Notes: generated by a model from the letters alone, not told the origin. DNA of 64,000 nt from Escarpia spicata (GCA_963995525.1 OZ023209.1:13234864-13298863); one strand, 5' to 3'; numbered from the stretch's first letter, positions 1-39,190 are shown. Numbers and translations: made by a program.

Positions 1-26076
<26,076 letters not shown>

Positions 26077-26571
26077 TTGTCAACAAGCGACTCGTACGTC
26101 TTTTAACAAACTCGTCAAATGCACTGACTGGTCTGTGTTCTTAAGGCGTCGATCTGTCACACTGCGTAATTATTTTTAAATTAATATAACTATTTATATA
26201 TAAAATATTATTCAAACGAATCAGACAAACACTTTACAGTATACATGTTAAGTAAAATACATGGTAAGTATACAAAGCATTTGGTGAAACGTATGAAGGG
26301 AGTAACATTGAAGTAAAACTACTTACAATGTTGTGCTATTCCTTTGTCGACACTAGTAACAGTTTTTTTACTCGATGTGAATTTCAAAACAAAATACAAA
26401 CGTATAGTAGTGCTTATGATTTGGTTCATCTGGTGAAACTATACATTGCGATGATATCACTTGTGTTGACAATATCTATCTATTATACGAACAAATATTG
26501 GTAAAAGTGATACGACTAAATATTGGTAAAAGTGACATTCAACGAGTTCCAAAGTTTTGTTCCATAGACAA

Positions 26572-27180
26572 TTAAAGACACATACCTTCTGTTGGTTGTT
26601 GCCCGAGTTCGGGTAAACTGATTTTCTCGCTGTGTGCAGTACTTATTGTCACACTTAACAAATTATACTGTTCATGGTGCATAAGCCGTATTACCTTCTT
26701 TTGTAACATAATTATACTGTGCAAATTAGTTGAATGCGTATTTCCCCATATTTCCACACAGAACAATATATACGGCAAAAACAGAGTGGAATATAACATG
26801 TACATACTATGGCGGTTAAGCAATTTGCTGCATCTATACATGATACCAACACTGATTGAGAGTTTAGACTGTACTCGACTGATATGGTCTTTCCAATTTA
26901 ACGAATCGTCAATAAGCACTCATAGACATTTCGTTACACGCACTCTTGATATCTGTGTATTTTTATATTGTTATTTATATCAGATAGACGTGCTCGATCA
27001 GAGAATAACATGTAGTTTGTTTTTGCTATGTTCAATAACAATTTGTTGACCGAGAACCACAATTGCAATTTATGTAGATCATTGCATACAATATTTCCAA
27101 GGTTTTTTATCTTCGGCAGAACAGAAGATGTTCGTGTCATCAGCAAACAAAATACACTTTACCAGTTTAGAAACGAAATA
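26572..27180 (-). pseudogene. LINE reverse transcriptase remnant
   Basis: In successive minus-strand frames: KCILFADDTNIFCS (with intact ADD) near 27170, then DLHKLQLWFSVNKLLLNIAK, then DDSLNWKDHISRVQSK and YCSKLL-like blocks. This is the palm-to-thumb region of a non-LTR RT. Frameshifts separate the blocks and both ends are missing. Confidence 0.7.
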
Positions 27181-28120
27181 ATGTGGCGTTTGTGATTCTG
27201 TCTCGCTTAACCGACTCTCGCCCGGCTGCGAGACTTCACCAGGAAGATAATGGAAGTCCGGCAGCCACGTCACAGCGCCTGGATAATCTAAGCTATTTGT
27301 GCGTACGCCGAATTTCAAATTCTCGCGTACGAACGCCGCATCGAACGGCAGATCTGCGTTTGACTGATTGCACCGCAAATGGTGTGACGTAGCACTCAAC
27401 AACCTGGAGTATCTATTTGCCGTCGTGTAACTTTCTGCTGTCACGTTGCGCTTAATTGGGTTAACTAAAGGTTGCTAGTGTTTAATCAGCGTAAAACGCA
27501 CATAGCATTATTTGTGCAGTGAAAGTAATATTTGTGACGAAGAAGTTTTTAAGAACCTTCCGATATGAATAGTGATGGAAGGTCGAGCGGACGAACCAGC
27601 CTTGGTAAAAAGATATGGATGTAGACGCTATTTGTATATGTATATACACTTTGTGTTATAGAAACAAAGCAAGTCAAGAAACTTCTGTGGACTGTGGTAC
27701 CAGGTGCTTTTTCAAAATCACGCAATCGTACGACTACGACTACATTACGGCCAATTCGAACACAAATACTTTTTAGGAAGTACTCACAGTATTAGAATCA
27801 GAGCACCTTTAGACAATCTACGAATACCTTTAGCCAATATTAGAGTGAGCATATTTAGCCAAATTCGTACAATATATTAATAAGTATACTTTTTCAAATA
27901 TTAAAATACGAATTGATGTGAGTGCTCGGCAAAAATGTTTAGTTAGTCAATACGAAAACTCTGAAAATGGTATTGGTGCACGCATGTAGCCGGACACACA
28001 TTTTCGGTGACTTACCGCTGACAATAGTAATACAACAACATCAAAATAGGGGTTACTAGTGAAAGCATTGACCTTCAGTGCAATATACCAAAGTTACGAT
28101 ATTACAGTAATACTGTACAA
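27181..28120. other. stretch without a recognised gene
   Basis: No gene or repeat with support. The ORF on - at 27079-27444 begins in unrelated sequence and only its end is LINE. Confidence 0.4.
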
Positions 28121-28122
28121 GA

Positions 28123-28270
28123 GAGTGTCTGTAAGCGCTCCGATCTCGAGTTTCTATCTCAATTCCGTCCGCGCCACGCGCCGAGTCCGATTGTCCAACA
28201 GTCGAACTGAGCGTGTGGCGCGACCGGGATAGCGACAGGGAGTCGAGATCGGGGCGCTTTACAGACACTC
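28123..28270. repeat. large GC-rich inverted repeat (about 72-bp arms)
   Basis: GAGTGTCTGTAAGCGCTCCG at the left end pairs with the reverse complement of CGGGGCGCTTTACAGACACT at the right. CGATCTCGA, CCGCGCCACG and GTCCGATTG also have partners. The arms meet at about 28197 with almost no loop. Confidence 0.8.
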
Positions 28271-28782
28271 AGTTTTGTTGCAGAAGACGAGAGGAAGGCA
28301 TACTTGATATCGGACACGCCAGACAGTGCGTAGACGTCGTCCACGTGCGTCGTTTAACCACTACACATCGCCCCGCAGTCTGCCACGCTCATGGCTGGAC
28401 ACCATTACATCTTGCAATACCGTTGGACATCGTCTAGGTAGACAGACAGTAGTTCAAATCCAGGATAAAATCACCCGATACGCTATGAAGTTGACTGGGT
28501 GACATCTGGGAATGAAGTATATAATACTGTACGTTTGCTGATGCTGGACAGAAGAAGAAACGTGCACCTGTATATTACGACATAAATTATAATTGTTAAT
28601 TCCCTTAATTCACGGCAAGTGTTAATGGTGTTCGTGAGTGTTGCTCTAATATAGTACCCTATGACCAAACTTTAGTTAAACTGTTCAAGCAATGAAATGT
28701 AGCCGGCTTACCTTTAAATGTCAACCAATTGATGAAACGGTGACTTATAATGTAACCTATTCGTCTACATAATCGAGTTAGC

Positions 28783-28862
28783 GGGTGTGTGTGTGCGTGT
28801 ATGTGTGTGTGTGTGTGTGTGTGTGCGTGTGTGTGTGAGTGTGTGCTTGTGCGTGTGCGTGT
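28783..28862. repeat. (GT)n microsatellite
   Basis: Imperfect GT/GC/AT dinucleotide run of about 80 bp. Confidence 0.9.
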
Positions 28863-29345
28863 ATGCCGTGTGAAAGTACCGATTTCATAACCACATACGT
28901 CGATTTATGTAATAACATGGTCATGATACTCAATATTAGATTTATCTTATAAACGTACATTTTATCCTGAATAATGGGAAGGTACCACCCGAAAAATCGT
29001 ACATAATCTAACTATGATATGCTACCCACAACTACCACAATGCACTGAAATACAAACACTAATTAAACACAATATTGAGTCCGATATGACTAAAATAATA
29101 AATGAAATATTGTTTGGCTGACGAGATATTAATAACTATTAGTAAAGTATCAAGGATGCATACATTATAAACCTTGGTAAATAAGACGGAATAGGACAGA
29201 ACTTGCGTTTCAAAGTTGTTCGTTTTAAGCGGATGCTTCTTACAGCATGTGTCCGTATAACAAGCACCCGCTGTAGGCTACAGAACTCTACTCATCCCTC
29301 TCCGAGACGGCGTTTTAGTAAGCGGTAGTTTGTATGATGATATTA

Positions 29346-29586
29346 GTGGATCGCAGTGGCATAGTTGATAGAGCGTCGGACTCTCAACTGAGAGAACCCG
29401 GGTTAGAACCCTTTGCGGTCGTTTCGAACCTTGGGCAAGTTCGTTCACTGTACGTTGCTCCATTTCACTCAGCTGTACGAACCAGTATGTTACTGTGTAC
29501 AGTGGTGGATATGTGTGTACAAATAGTATTCGCACATTGATAATATTGCAGCGTAGCTGAATGCTTCCCAGAAAAGTCGAGGTAGT
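29346..29586 (+). mobile_element. tRNA-derived SINE, copy 2, 5' part
   Basis: Same head (GTGGCATAGTTGATAGAGCG, AACCCGGGTTAGAACCC) and body as copy 1, up to GAATGCTTCCCAGAAAAGTC and GTGTTC. It is then interrupted by a LINE and resumes at about 32714. Confidence 0.78.
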
Positions 29587-32500
29587 GTTCTACAAAGGTG
29601 TTTATGCAAACCATTGACATCTAATCATTTTAATGTGCTTTTTCCTAATCACACTAGAATCCATCATTCTATTTCAATTTTGCATAGCCTGCCGTGTCTT
29701 CATGTTTGTTATAATAGAACGTTACTGCCAATCACCCGCTCAACGCCAACATTGAAATTAGCAATAATTGTATTACTAGCAGGAGATGTAAGTCTCAATC
29801 CTGGGCCAGCTGTTAGACGAAACATTATAAGACAGCCTCACTTTGTGATTTATTAATTTCAAAGAAAATCAACATTCTTGCTGTAACTGAGACCTGGCTC
29901 AGACCACATGATACACATGCATGCATTGCTGACGTTTCCCCTTCTGGTTACACCTTTCACCATCGACCACGTTTAGTCGGCCGTGGACGTTTCTTATATC
30001 ACAGCAATTCAAAATTAAATTACATTCTAACCCTGAATACTCCAGTTTTGAATCCATCTGTGCTGAAATTTCAGATTCTTCTTTCTACGCTTGCTTTGTT
30101 TGTATTTACCGCCCTCCTGGACATCCGGCAAATTTCTTTGAAGACTTTCAGGATACGTTGGACAATCTGGCAGTTATTCATTCAGAATTTTACATTCTTT
30201 GTGATTTTAATCTACATTTGGATATACTTTCTACAACTACAACTACGTTTGATGATATTCTGACATCATTTGATTTGAAACAACATGTTACCTTTTCGAC
30301 ACATATTCATGGCCATTGGCTTGACCTCTTGATAACCCGTTCAACTTGTAATAATATCCAAGCACCTACTGTTTCAGATGGGTTATCAGACCACCATACT
30401 GTCATTGCTAATTTTAACGTTTCTATAACCACCTTAGAGTCGAAACACAATGTGTCTTAAGGAACCATTCGCAGGATTGACATTACAGCTTTAATGACTT
30501 ATATCCGACCTTATCACAGATAAAAAAACATCTATCTGACATATATAAACAATACTGTCAAGTACTCAATGCGTTATTTAACAAACAGGCACCTATAAAA
30601 TCCAAGTGTGTGTCAGAAAGGCCACCGGCTCCATGGATGACTTCCGAAATTATACTATCTAAAAGGCGTCGTCGTTATTTAGAGCGTATATAGCGCAAAT
30701 CGCGCTCGCCATTAGATAGATCGCGCTATTCTAAGAAATGTCACCTCTGTAACAGACAAATGGCCAAAGCTAAATCAGAATATTATACAAATATGGTCAT
30801 AAATAAGTATGATAACTCGCGTCAGTCATGAAACTGCATCAGTGACATTCTACACAGAGGGCCTACTCCATCGCTACCTGATCATGTGCCAATTATGTAT
30901 CTATGTGATTCGTTCTCTAGTCACTTTAAGAGTAAAATCAGTATTATTCGTTCTGCTTTCCCACGTCATAATTTAAGTAATGTCAGTGTGGACTTTCCAC
31001 AAAACATTATCTACTTGTATCATTTGAACCTGCAACAGTTGATGAAGTTAGAAAAATAATGATGTCCTCCCCATATAAATCTTGTGCACTTGATCCATTT
31101 CCATTACTGCTAAAAGCATGTTTCGATGCACTAATTGGACCTATAACAAATATTATAAATGCATCGCATTGCTCTGGTTGTTTTCCTGATGATTTCAATT
31201 ATCCCCATGTCACACCACTTCTTAAGAAGTCATCTCTGCCTAAGCAAGACCTAAACAGTTATAGGCATATTTCTAACCTCAGCGTTATTTCCAAAATACT
31301 AGAAAATGTTGTAGCAATTCGTCTAAGGTCTCACATTAGCACAAATGTCTTAACTAATGTGTCACAATCGGCATACAGGCAGTTTCATTCAATAGAGACT
31401 GCCCTCTTAAAGGTTCATAATGACATTAACTTGAACGTTAATAATGGTAAAGTGATTGCACTTACCTTACTTGATCTCTCTGCTGATTTTAACACGATTG
31501 ATCACAACATTCTCAATGAACGTTTACGTGGTACGGCATATCTGACACAGCTCTAAGCTGGTTTTCTTCATATCGAACTGATAGATACCAAACTATAAAG
31601 ATTGGGAACTGCTTTTCAGCTGCACTGCTGGCTTTATTTGGTGTTCCCCAGGGTTCTGTTCTTGGGCCTTTGCTTTTTACCCTTAACACCACGCCACTAA
31701 GCTCTGTTGTACAAAGACATAACTTGGATCATCATCTTTATGCTGATGGTACTCAGATCTACATTTCGTTAGCTACCCCGGATACAAATCGCTCCCTAAC
31801 CAACTTAGTGATTGCCTTCAAGAAATCTTCCACTGGATGATTGACAACAAGTTGACATTAAATGCAAATAAAACTGAATTGATCGTTATTGGTACTCCAA
31901 TGCAGCGTAGTAAACTGGATTGTTTTTTTCCCTACGCGTATTTTGAATCAGTATATCACGCCAGCAACCTCGGTGCGGAATCTAGGAGTGATCTTTGATA
32001 GCAACTTCAATTTCCGACAACACTTATCTCAAACATGTCGCTGCTGTGTTATCATATTCGTGATCTTCGCCGTATCCGCCGGTGTATGTCATTAACAGCG
32101 CTTGTTAGCAGGATACTTGACTATTGCAATTCCTTCCTTTATAATTTCACTAGCAAGGGTATCACAAAACTTCAACGTGTCCAAAATTGTCTAGCAAGAG
32201 TAGTTACAAGATCTCCTCGTTTTTCTCGCTCTGTACCAATTTTGAAGTCTTTGCATTGGCTTCCTGTACGATATCGTATAATATTTAAAATCTGTACCAT
32301 TACATACCAGGCACGGCCCAGTAAGCAACCATCTTATTTGCATTTATTGCTTACTCCTGTAAGAAAATAACCTATCCAGCTTCGACCATCTAGTTCTGAC
32401 CTACATTTTGTTCCTAGAGTCAACACTAACATTGCAACTAGGGCTTTTCTGTTGCTGCACCAACTCTTTGGAATATGCTCCCTCTTAGTGTTAGGTCGGT

Positions 32501-32713
32501 TGAAAATATTACAAAATTCCGTCTTCATTTAAAAACTTACATTTACAACCTTGCATATCCACCGTAACTCCCTAGCGCCTTAACCCATATGTTGACAACT
32601 GGAATACTACTTACGAATTTTGAGATTGACCAATCCTTTTGTTTTGATGCGCCTCTGAGCTTGGTTTCCTAGCAGATTTAGGCGCAATAGAAATTATCTT
32701 ATTATTATTATTG
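29587..32713 (+). mobile_element. 2A-bearing L2/CR1-like LINE, inactive
   Basis: An N-terminal ORF (29614-29856) contains LLAGDVSLNPGP, a 2A-like ribosome-skipping motif with Ser in place of the usual Glu. Such motifs are known at the start of APE-type LINEs in invertebrates. Next come endonuclease motifs VTETWL, YRPPGHP, CDFNLH (GDFN in active enzymes) and SDHHTV, then RT motifs LLDLSADFNT, GVPQGSVLGPLLF and YADGTQIYIS. Both RT aspartate sites are altered: FD to FN near 31490, and YADD to YADG at 31748-31750. Several frameshifts split the ORF. The 3' end has TRAFLLLHQLF-like C-terminal sequence, then GCGCCTCTGAGCTTGG and a TTATTATTATTA tail. Confidence 0.8.
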
Positions 32714-32795
32714 AACAGGTCTGCCAAAGAGTAAAGTTTAAAGCGCTCTGAGCAGTCGCAAAGGACTGGTTACCGCGTTATAAAAGAACTGACTT
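32714..32795 (+). mobile_element. SINE copy 2, 3' part after LINE insertion
   Basis: TTGAACAGGTCTGCCA...GAGCAGTCGCAAAGGACTGG matches the distal part of SINE copy 1 (TTGAACAGGTCTGTCA...GAGCAGTCCTAACGACTGG), and continues where the 5' part stops at 29586. Confidence 0.72.
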
Positions 32796-32799
32796 TTTT

Positions 32800-33447
32800 T
32801 ACAATCCCTCACTTGTAGACACGTACCTGTGGGCAATTACATACGGATTCGTTAGAAGCGTTTTTATTAAATTTAAACGAATTTTAAACAATTATAATAC
32901 AATATTCAACAGTTACCTATTCGTATAGTGCATACGAAAGTAGAGGGGTGAGTCAAAACCCGCGTATTAATTATAAAAAGACGGTCGTATGTGAATTACA
33001 TGACCATAGTCGTTGTAAATAACAATTGATAAACATTATCATGATGGTTGTTATTACATGTCCTTTTCATGTAACGTATTATAACACTACATGTCAACAT
33101 AATTCACAGTCAATTTTGAAAATTGTTGACATTTATGAAGTACTCATTCCGGGGAGGAAGGGGAATCTAGAGAACAAAAACTAATGCCTACTAAACTTGA
33201 TTAAGTATAGTCTAGGAGTCTCTATGAATAAGACATTCTTCACTGGCTGAAGTAGCATGCAACGCTTAGAAATGTTACAAACCTGTGCTGATTTTTGTAT
33301 ACGTGCGATATCAGTTATTTATTACGTAACATCCCTATGGCGACAACGGTGCTTTAATGAATCAAAACGGTTAAGTCGCGTTTGTGGTAATTTATCGTGT
33401 AGGGAACACGACATATATCTTTCGGAAGGCTGTTCATATCGGCAACG
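32800..33447. other. upstream region of gene B
   Basis: AT-rich, with no repeat recognised. It should contain the gene B promoter and 5' UTR, but no core promoter element stands out. Confidence 0.4.
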
Positions 33448-33529
33448 ATGTTTCGGTGTCGACTCATAGTATTACTCGTGTTCGGATCGGCGAATGTCTT
33501 GGAAGCTGACCAAGTGGAGGAATTCGGCG
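33448..33529 (+). CDS. gene B signal-peptide exon
   Basis: ATG, then Arg residues and the hydrophobic core LIVLLVFGSA, then an acidic stretch EADQVEEFG. 27 codons plus one base, donor G|GTATGT. Confidence 0.72.
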
Positions 33530-35503
33530 GTATGTTACACGTCTGGAAGTTACGTGATATTAAAGTACGGCATGTGTATGATGCCAATATGCGTGATTTT
33601 GTAGACGTCTACTAGATGTACTAGTTAACATAAACATGCAGATCAGAAATCAGGAAGTAATTTAGAAATATATGCAACAATGAATTGAAATTAGCTCTTT
33701 AGTGAAGAACATGTGTCAAAACTGAAATCGTCATATTGCATTCCGATTTGTTATTACATTGGGTCTAAGCCGTTTAATGATTGAATATCTTTACTTCACT
33801 GCCGGAACTGCAGTTTCACGTATACTACATAAGAAATAGGCCTAGTGGTAAACGTCTGTTGTCTCACTTTATAAAGGAAGAAGTCATTAAGTAAAACTAA
33901 TGAAGGAACGTTAACAGTGTCGATTAACAGAAACTATTTATTCTCACATAGGATTGTACACGATTGGAACACATTATCTGCTGATTGTGAACATGTTTAA
34001 AAACATATATACAAAATATATACCAAAAAGGATTCCCAATAGGCCAAAGGGTTCTTTTTCCTCTTGCCAGCTTTGCTCTGGGTGGTGCCTCACCGTGGGG
34101 ATCTTGTTAAATCTGGTTAAATGCGCATTCCTTAGCGACGGTTTCATAAGTTCGCAAAATCCAAGAGTTGTGCATTTTGCAGTGGTTAAAACCGTCCTTC
34201 CGCCAACATGTGGCTAGGGAGTTGCAACTTTTATCAACCAAAATTACTATTAGCGTCAAATTGTATGTTTCATTTGCTAGGTGGCGCCACTGAAAATATT
34301 ATTTTTTCCGCGATACTTAGTGACGACCACAATATCATCCACATAATGCTTAATGTAATGTAGGACTTTCCGGACTTACGTCACCATTATTTAAGAAAAA
34401 ACGCAGCACTAAGCATGTTTGCCAGATGGGGCTTGCGATGCTTTCCCGTGTAAGAACGGCGGCGTGTGTACCGACTGGGAGACACTAGACGGCGGTTCTT
34501 CGCGCTACAACTGCCGCTGCAACCCAAACTGGATTGGCGTCAATTGTGAAAGTAAGTACCTTAATTTGATAGAACGTGTGGTCACTGTGGTGGTATGTGA
34601 GAAAGATCTATCGGTAGAAAATTTGTGCTCGTGAGAGAGAGAGAGAGAGAGAATGCGCGCGCGTGTGCTTGTTTGTATGTGCGTGCGTGCGTGCGTGCGT
34701 GTGCGTGTTCATATATCTTTTTTCACAGGGTCTGGGCACGTGTATGAATCATTACGGGCTCTTAGTGTTTTGTCAAACGTTGTTAAAACTTGATAAAACG
34801 ACTGCTGTGACATGTGCACTGCAGAGTTCTCGGACTGTGACGGACGCCCGTGTCGCAATGGCGGCCAATGTGTTGCCAGCGGGAATGGGTTCATCTGCGA
34901 GTGTCCCATCGGGTACCGCGGAGTGTATTGCGAAGGTAAGGTTAGGACGCGTAACCTTTGCTGGACACATCATCATCATGGTCCGCCTCTCCTGTTTACG
35001 ATGAGCTGTTGCTACATCTTCGTAGTTCGTGTTGCCCATTCCGTCTGCGTTGTGCTCTTCTTACTAAATTACTAAGTCTTCATAGTTATGTTGTCCATCC
35101 TATGTCAATAACGCAAGAGACAGAAGGCCCTATAGCACTAAATCATTTGCTGATGGTACAGTATGTTACCAAAATTGTTTCAGCAGACCGAAACTGTAGA
35201 AAAGCCTATGTTTAATAAACTGTTTCATCATCAGCCATCTACTTGGAAACAGGTCGTGCCTAAGATAGACTATAATAGGCACCGTATGACTGATGGTTTT
35301 ACCCAACAGCTTTCGTCATCACTTTGCTGTTGTTTCCAGGTGATGGGAGCGTTGCCTACGTTCAACCACTTCGCCTGCGGTCTCGTTCGAGCGATGTGAT
35401 TCAGATGTTAGAGATGGCAACACTGATTGCTGTCGGCATATGTGGAATTGTTGTCTTCGCGGCTATTGGCGGCTACAGCTCTGTCGCATACTGCAAAAGG
35501 TGA
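33448..35503 (+). CDS. EGF-EGF-transmembrane protein, gene B
   Basis: Exons 33448-33529, 34426-34551, 34825-34935 and 35340-35503 join to 161 codons (160 aa plus TGA). The order is a signal peptide (MFRCRLIVLLVFGSANVLEA), EGF 1, EGF 2, a juxtamembrane linker, one hydrophobic helix, and a very short YCKR end. All introns are phase 1 with good donors (GTATGT, GTAAGT, GTAAGG). It would be a small type I surface protein of the same design as gene A, so the pair looks like a tandem duplication. The start is the ATG that opens a signal peptide. The last exon may instead splice at AAAAG|GTGAAC into an unidentified tail exon, as gene A seems to do. I recognise no named family. It lies convergent to TTC21B. 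Confidence 0.72.
34426..34551 (+). CDS. gene B EGF-like exon 1
   Basis: Acceptor TTTGCCAG. Six cysteines: CDAFPC-KNGGVC ... YNC-RC-NPNWIGVNC, with an enlarged C3-C4 loop (TDWETLDGGSSRYN). Ends at a GTAAGT donor. 126 nt, phase 1-1. Confidence 0.8.
34636..34710. repeat. (GA)n and (GTGC)n simple repeats
   Basis: GAGAGAGAGAGAG followed by GCGCGCGTGTGC and GTGCGTGCGTGCGTGC in the intron between the gene B EGF exons. Confidence 0.85.
34825..34935 (+). CDS. gene B EGF-like exon 2
   Basis: Acceptor CACTGCAG. Canonical six-cysteine EGF: CDGRPC-RNGGQC-VASGNGFIC-EC-PIGYRGVYC. Donor GTAAGG. 111 nt, phase 1-1. Confidence 0.82.
35340..35503 (+). CDS. gene B transmembrane exon
   Basis: Acceptor TTGTTTCCAG. 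Linker DGSVAYVQPLRLRSSD, then a helix of about 22 residues (ATLIAVGICGIVVFAAIGG) and YCKR followed by TGA. A GT donor four bases before the stop gives an alternative ending. Confidence 0.68.
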
Positions 35504-38147
35504 ACGCGACAAATGCTAACTGATGGATTTAGAATGTGTATGCAGACTGTATTATGAAAATTGTGTAATGAATACCTTTGTTAGCGACATTCTGTGTTTA
35601 AATTGGGTTAAACTCTAGAGTTGTTATGTTTTAATTTGTAAAATAACTACATGGTCAAAATAAATGTGTCCGTATATATGTATGTCTGTCTGTTAAAAAA
35701 ACGCGTCGTTATGACCTACAGTAGGCGCCATATGACGAAGTTGCTTTTCACTTCTATTCCAAGAATGTGAAGAACAAACTGTTCACATCTTATTGTAGTA
35801 ATATGCATTTATATTCTTTGTGGCCTTATTACACAAAAACCCTACGTAGCATTTGATCGATTACTACAACAATGCAATTATAATTATGCACAGCCAATCT
35901 ATAAGGTGTAGTGCTAGCCTTGTGGTTGTTATTTCTGACACAGACTGTGGTAATAGTGGTTTCGAAAAAGTATACGCATTATAATGTCCAGTGCAGTATA
36001 TCTGCGTCTACGAACAACTTTGTTCAGCGTATTGAATACAAGGATGTTTACAACACATCTGTACTGCACAAGACGTGGATACTCATGTAAACTTTACATT
36101 GTTCTTGTTACTATGTACATAATACATAGTGTATGCATGTTTTGTCTGAAATAATGATTGATTGATTGTACCTTCCTATTGTTATTAATTAATAAAATGC
36201 TCTTAACTATGACTATTCTACATGAGGACTGAAAGCCGACAACTTTGGACGACCATCCAGACCGGTTAAGTCCACAATCACGCCGCCTCTAACAACAGTG
36301 TAATCGTTGCAGAACGAACGAACGCAAGCAGACGGGCTCAGACGGGTCACACAGTTCAATGGCTGAGTCTGCTCGGGCTCTCGTACAGCACTTGTGGCAA
36401 CGCAGTAGTGAAGAGTCGACCCAATCGCAAGGTATTAAAGACAAACGATGATCTTATCACTGCGCATCGAGTTTGCGCATTTGAAATTTGTAACGCGCGT
36501 GCCATGCCGTTTCTATTCTGGTTACAAGGTAACCCCAACTATTTGTTAATGTCATGCTATCTCCAAATAATTATCATAATGAAATCTGCTGAAGTTTGCA
36601 ACGCTGAATAAATGGGTGAGATTATTTTTATATGTATATTGAATTCTCATTTTTATACAGAAAGTCACCCTGAATGTATTTAATTGTATATAACGTAGCA
36701 CATCGTCGTGTTTTCAGCCTGTGAGTTTAACAGCTCAAACGTTGCAACGTAACCTCAATACTCTTAATACTATTAGTCGTAACACAGTTTGGTGATTATT
36801 CTGCTGATATGTAATTCATAAAGTTAGGAAAATACTTGGGATGATGTTTGTGATGTTTGCAAGTTTCATTATTTTGAATTTGAGTCAAACTAAAAAGTTT
36901 CAATGGTAACCTCAATGTATGTTTATGTAACGAAGCATAAGCTGTGATTGTTGATGACATATGGTGAAGGTGAAGTTTTGACTTGTTAAATAATAAGTAG
37001 TGAGGACGATGTTTTATTATTTTGCATGTATATCTGTATACCGATTATATATATATATATATATATATATCATACGTTTTAAATATCTATGATAACGATT
37101 ATTCATACGTATTACAATTATATAACTTGATATGGTCAAAGGAACTTTTATTCTGGTGGATTTATGTAGTGTTTAAATTTTTATAATAAAGTATGTTGTC
37201 ATAATTAAGTACATTGTATATAGAAATTAATATGGGTGGTTCTTATGATAGCGATCAGTGTTGGTGTTAATAGGAGTCTCCTGTCCCATACATTAACCTG
37301 TAATTATAGTTTTCACTATAATTAATGCACTGTATAGCCTATATTGTTCAATTGGCTGTGTTTGTATATATATATTTATGATTTATCAGTTATAACTATA
37401 TTATATGTGGTGTGTATACGGGAAACGTAACTATTATTCTGATAGACGGTTTCTCATTTATGGTCATAGGAAAAGACGACAAAAAGCTTCGCTCGATTCT
37501 GAAGAATGTCGGACAATATAACAACAAAAGTCGCACCGATTTCTCAAGATCATGGCCAAAGAATAACCTTACAACTGGCGATTTGTTGTCCGTGGCATAA
37601 GGACTGGATTCATTTGGTCAACGGGCAGTGGTATAATCCTTTGATCTACTGACCGTCGCAAAAAGCAACCAATCATCGGTGGTTACAGGACATTTTGTAT
37701 GCTTATGCTGCGGCTGCTGACGGTGTTATGCTGAACAAATCCACATTGTTATTATATACGTGTTTGTCGTTTGGCTTGTTCTCATAATCATGTTTCACAA
37801 CCATCAACAGTTTTGACTGTTGCATGTTGGTTGATAAATGTTCGCTTCGAAAGGTGACAGTACGTTCAGCATGAGCCGAATGGATGCAGATCGCGTACGA
37901 TTTCATTATGTTGCGATCTTGGTCGACCCTGCCATAAGTGAACCCTATTGGCAGTACTGTGTTTGAGACAGTAAGGTGTACAGGGACAGGAAATTAACAG
38001 CATTTAAGATTAGGAATCAATCGATGAACCCGAACACCAGCGTTTATAATTCTACGATTGATTCCCACAAGATTTTGTATTCTCATATGCTGTGATGGTC
38101 TGTGTGTTGCTAAAAGTAAAACGCAGGAATACACAGGCGTACGCGCG

Positions 38148-38242
<95 letters not shown>

Positions 38243-39112
38243 GCACACACACACACGCACGCAAACACCAACACAGACACACTCATTATTTTGTTGTCCC
38301 AATGGCAACAATGGATTTACCACCACAGCTACACATCAAAAGACAAGGACAACTGGAGAACTGTCAGAATAATTTATATCACACACATAACAATGCAAAC
38401 CAGACACAACACAATGTAACATAAAATCACTTAACTTATATAACTTAATAGATGATAACAGACTATCCGATGAAGATACATGTACATAATAAATCGAACA
38501 ATTCAACATTTCTCCACAGCGCAAACCTATCTAATGCCAATGCAACCACTGCTATTTGTTCTGCCTTATTACAACACAATGTTCATGTGTTTATTTTCAT
38601 TGATGTGCTTATATGATGGCTTACTAGCAATTCATGGCAATAAACAAAATAGCATGGATACCAGCATCGTGAATTGGACGGACAAAATACAAAATTACAT
38701 AAAACAGACTGGTAATTGTTGTACTAACACAATGCTCGCTGTATCCTATCTTGGTTGTCACAAGATATAGTCCTTTCTCTGATAGTATATCCACATCACG
38801 TGTAGGGATAACGTCCTTGTCAGTGACTGTGATAGTTCTACGTGCAACGGTATGGTCAGTGTCTCGGGAACATAATACTATAGTAATAACACCTAACAAA
38901 CCACTGGAAGAATGTTATAACGGTTGATATCTTAACAGACCAACAGTAGCTACAATTGCCAAAATGGTGACAAAGCCACAAACTGTAGCAAAATGGAATG
39001 CAAAGAAGAACACCATGCAGACTTTGTGGATCATCGTCAATCACTGGCGTATGTGGCTGCGTTAAGATCACTCCAGGTGAAATATGTAGGTAGGTGGACA
39101 GTGAGTCTGATG
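35504..39112. other. intergenic region between convergent genes
   Basis: AT-rich. It should hold both 3' UTRs. Simple repeats occur at 37049-37070 (AT) and 38147-38280 (AC, preceded by GCGCGCGC). I see no further gene. Small ORFs at 38480-38900 on both strands show no recognisable domain. Confidence 0.5.
38147..38280. repeat. (GC)n(AC)n microsatellite
   Basis: GCGCGCGCGC then about 50 AC units with CACGCACG interruptions at the end. Confidence 0.95.
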
Positions 39113-39190
39113 TTAGACCCTTAAACTACAACGTGCCTTATCGAGGACGTCTTTGCGTATCTTTGGGTAGTTGGGATGACTGGAGAGGAC
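39113..39190 (-). CDS. TTC21B: IFT139 terminal coding exon
   Basis: [20 protein letters not shown] then CSLRV and TAA. Matches the extreme C-terminus of IFT139. Acceptor CCTGCAG. Confidence 0.94.
   Translation of the reverse strand, partial: VLSSHPNYPKIRKDVLDKARCSLRV

Noticed and set aside
36240..36611. Possible extra tail exon of gene B beginning near 36320
   Set aside because: A frame-compatible acceptor exists, but no donor or conserved motif supports it and the upstream exon has its own stop.
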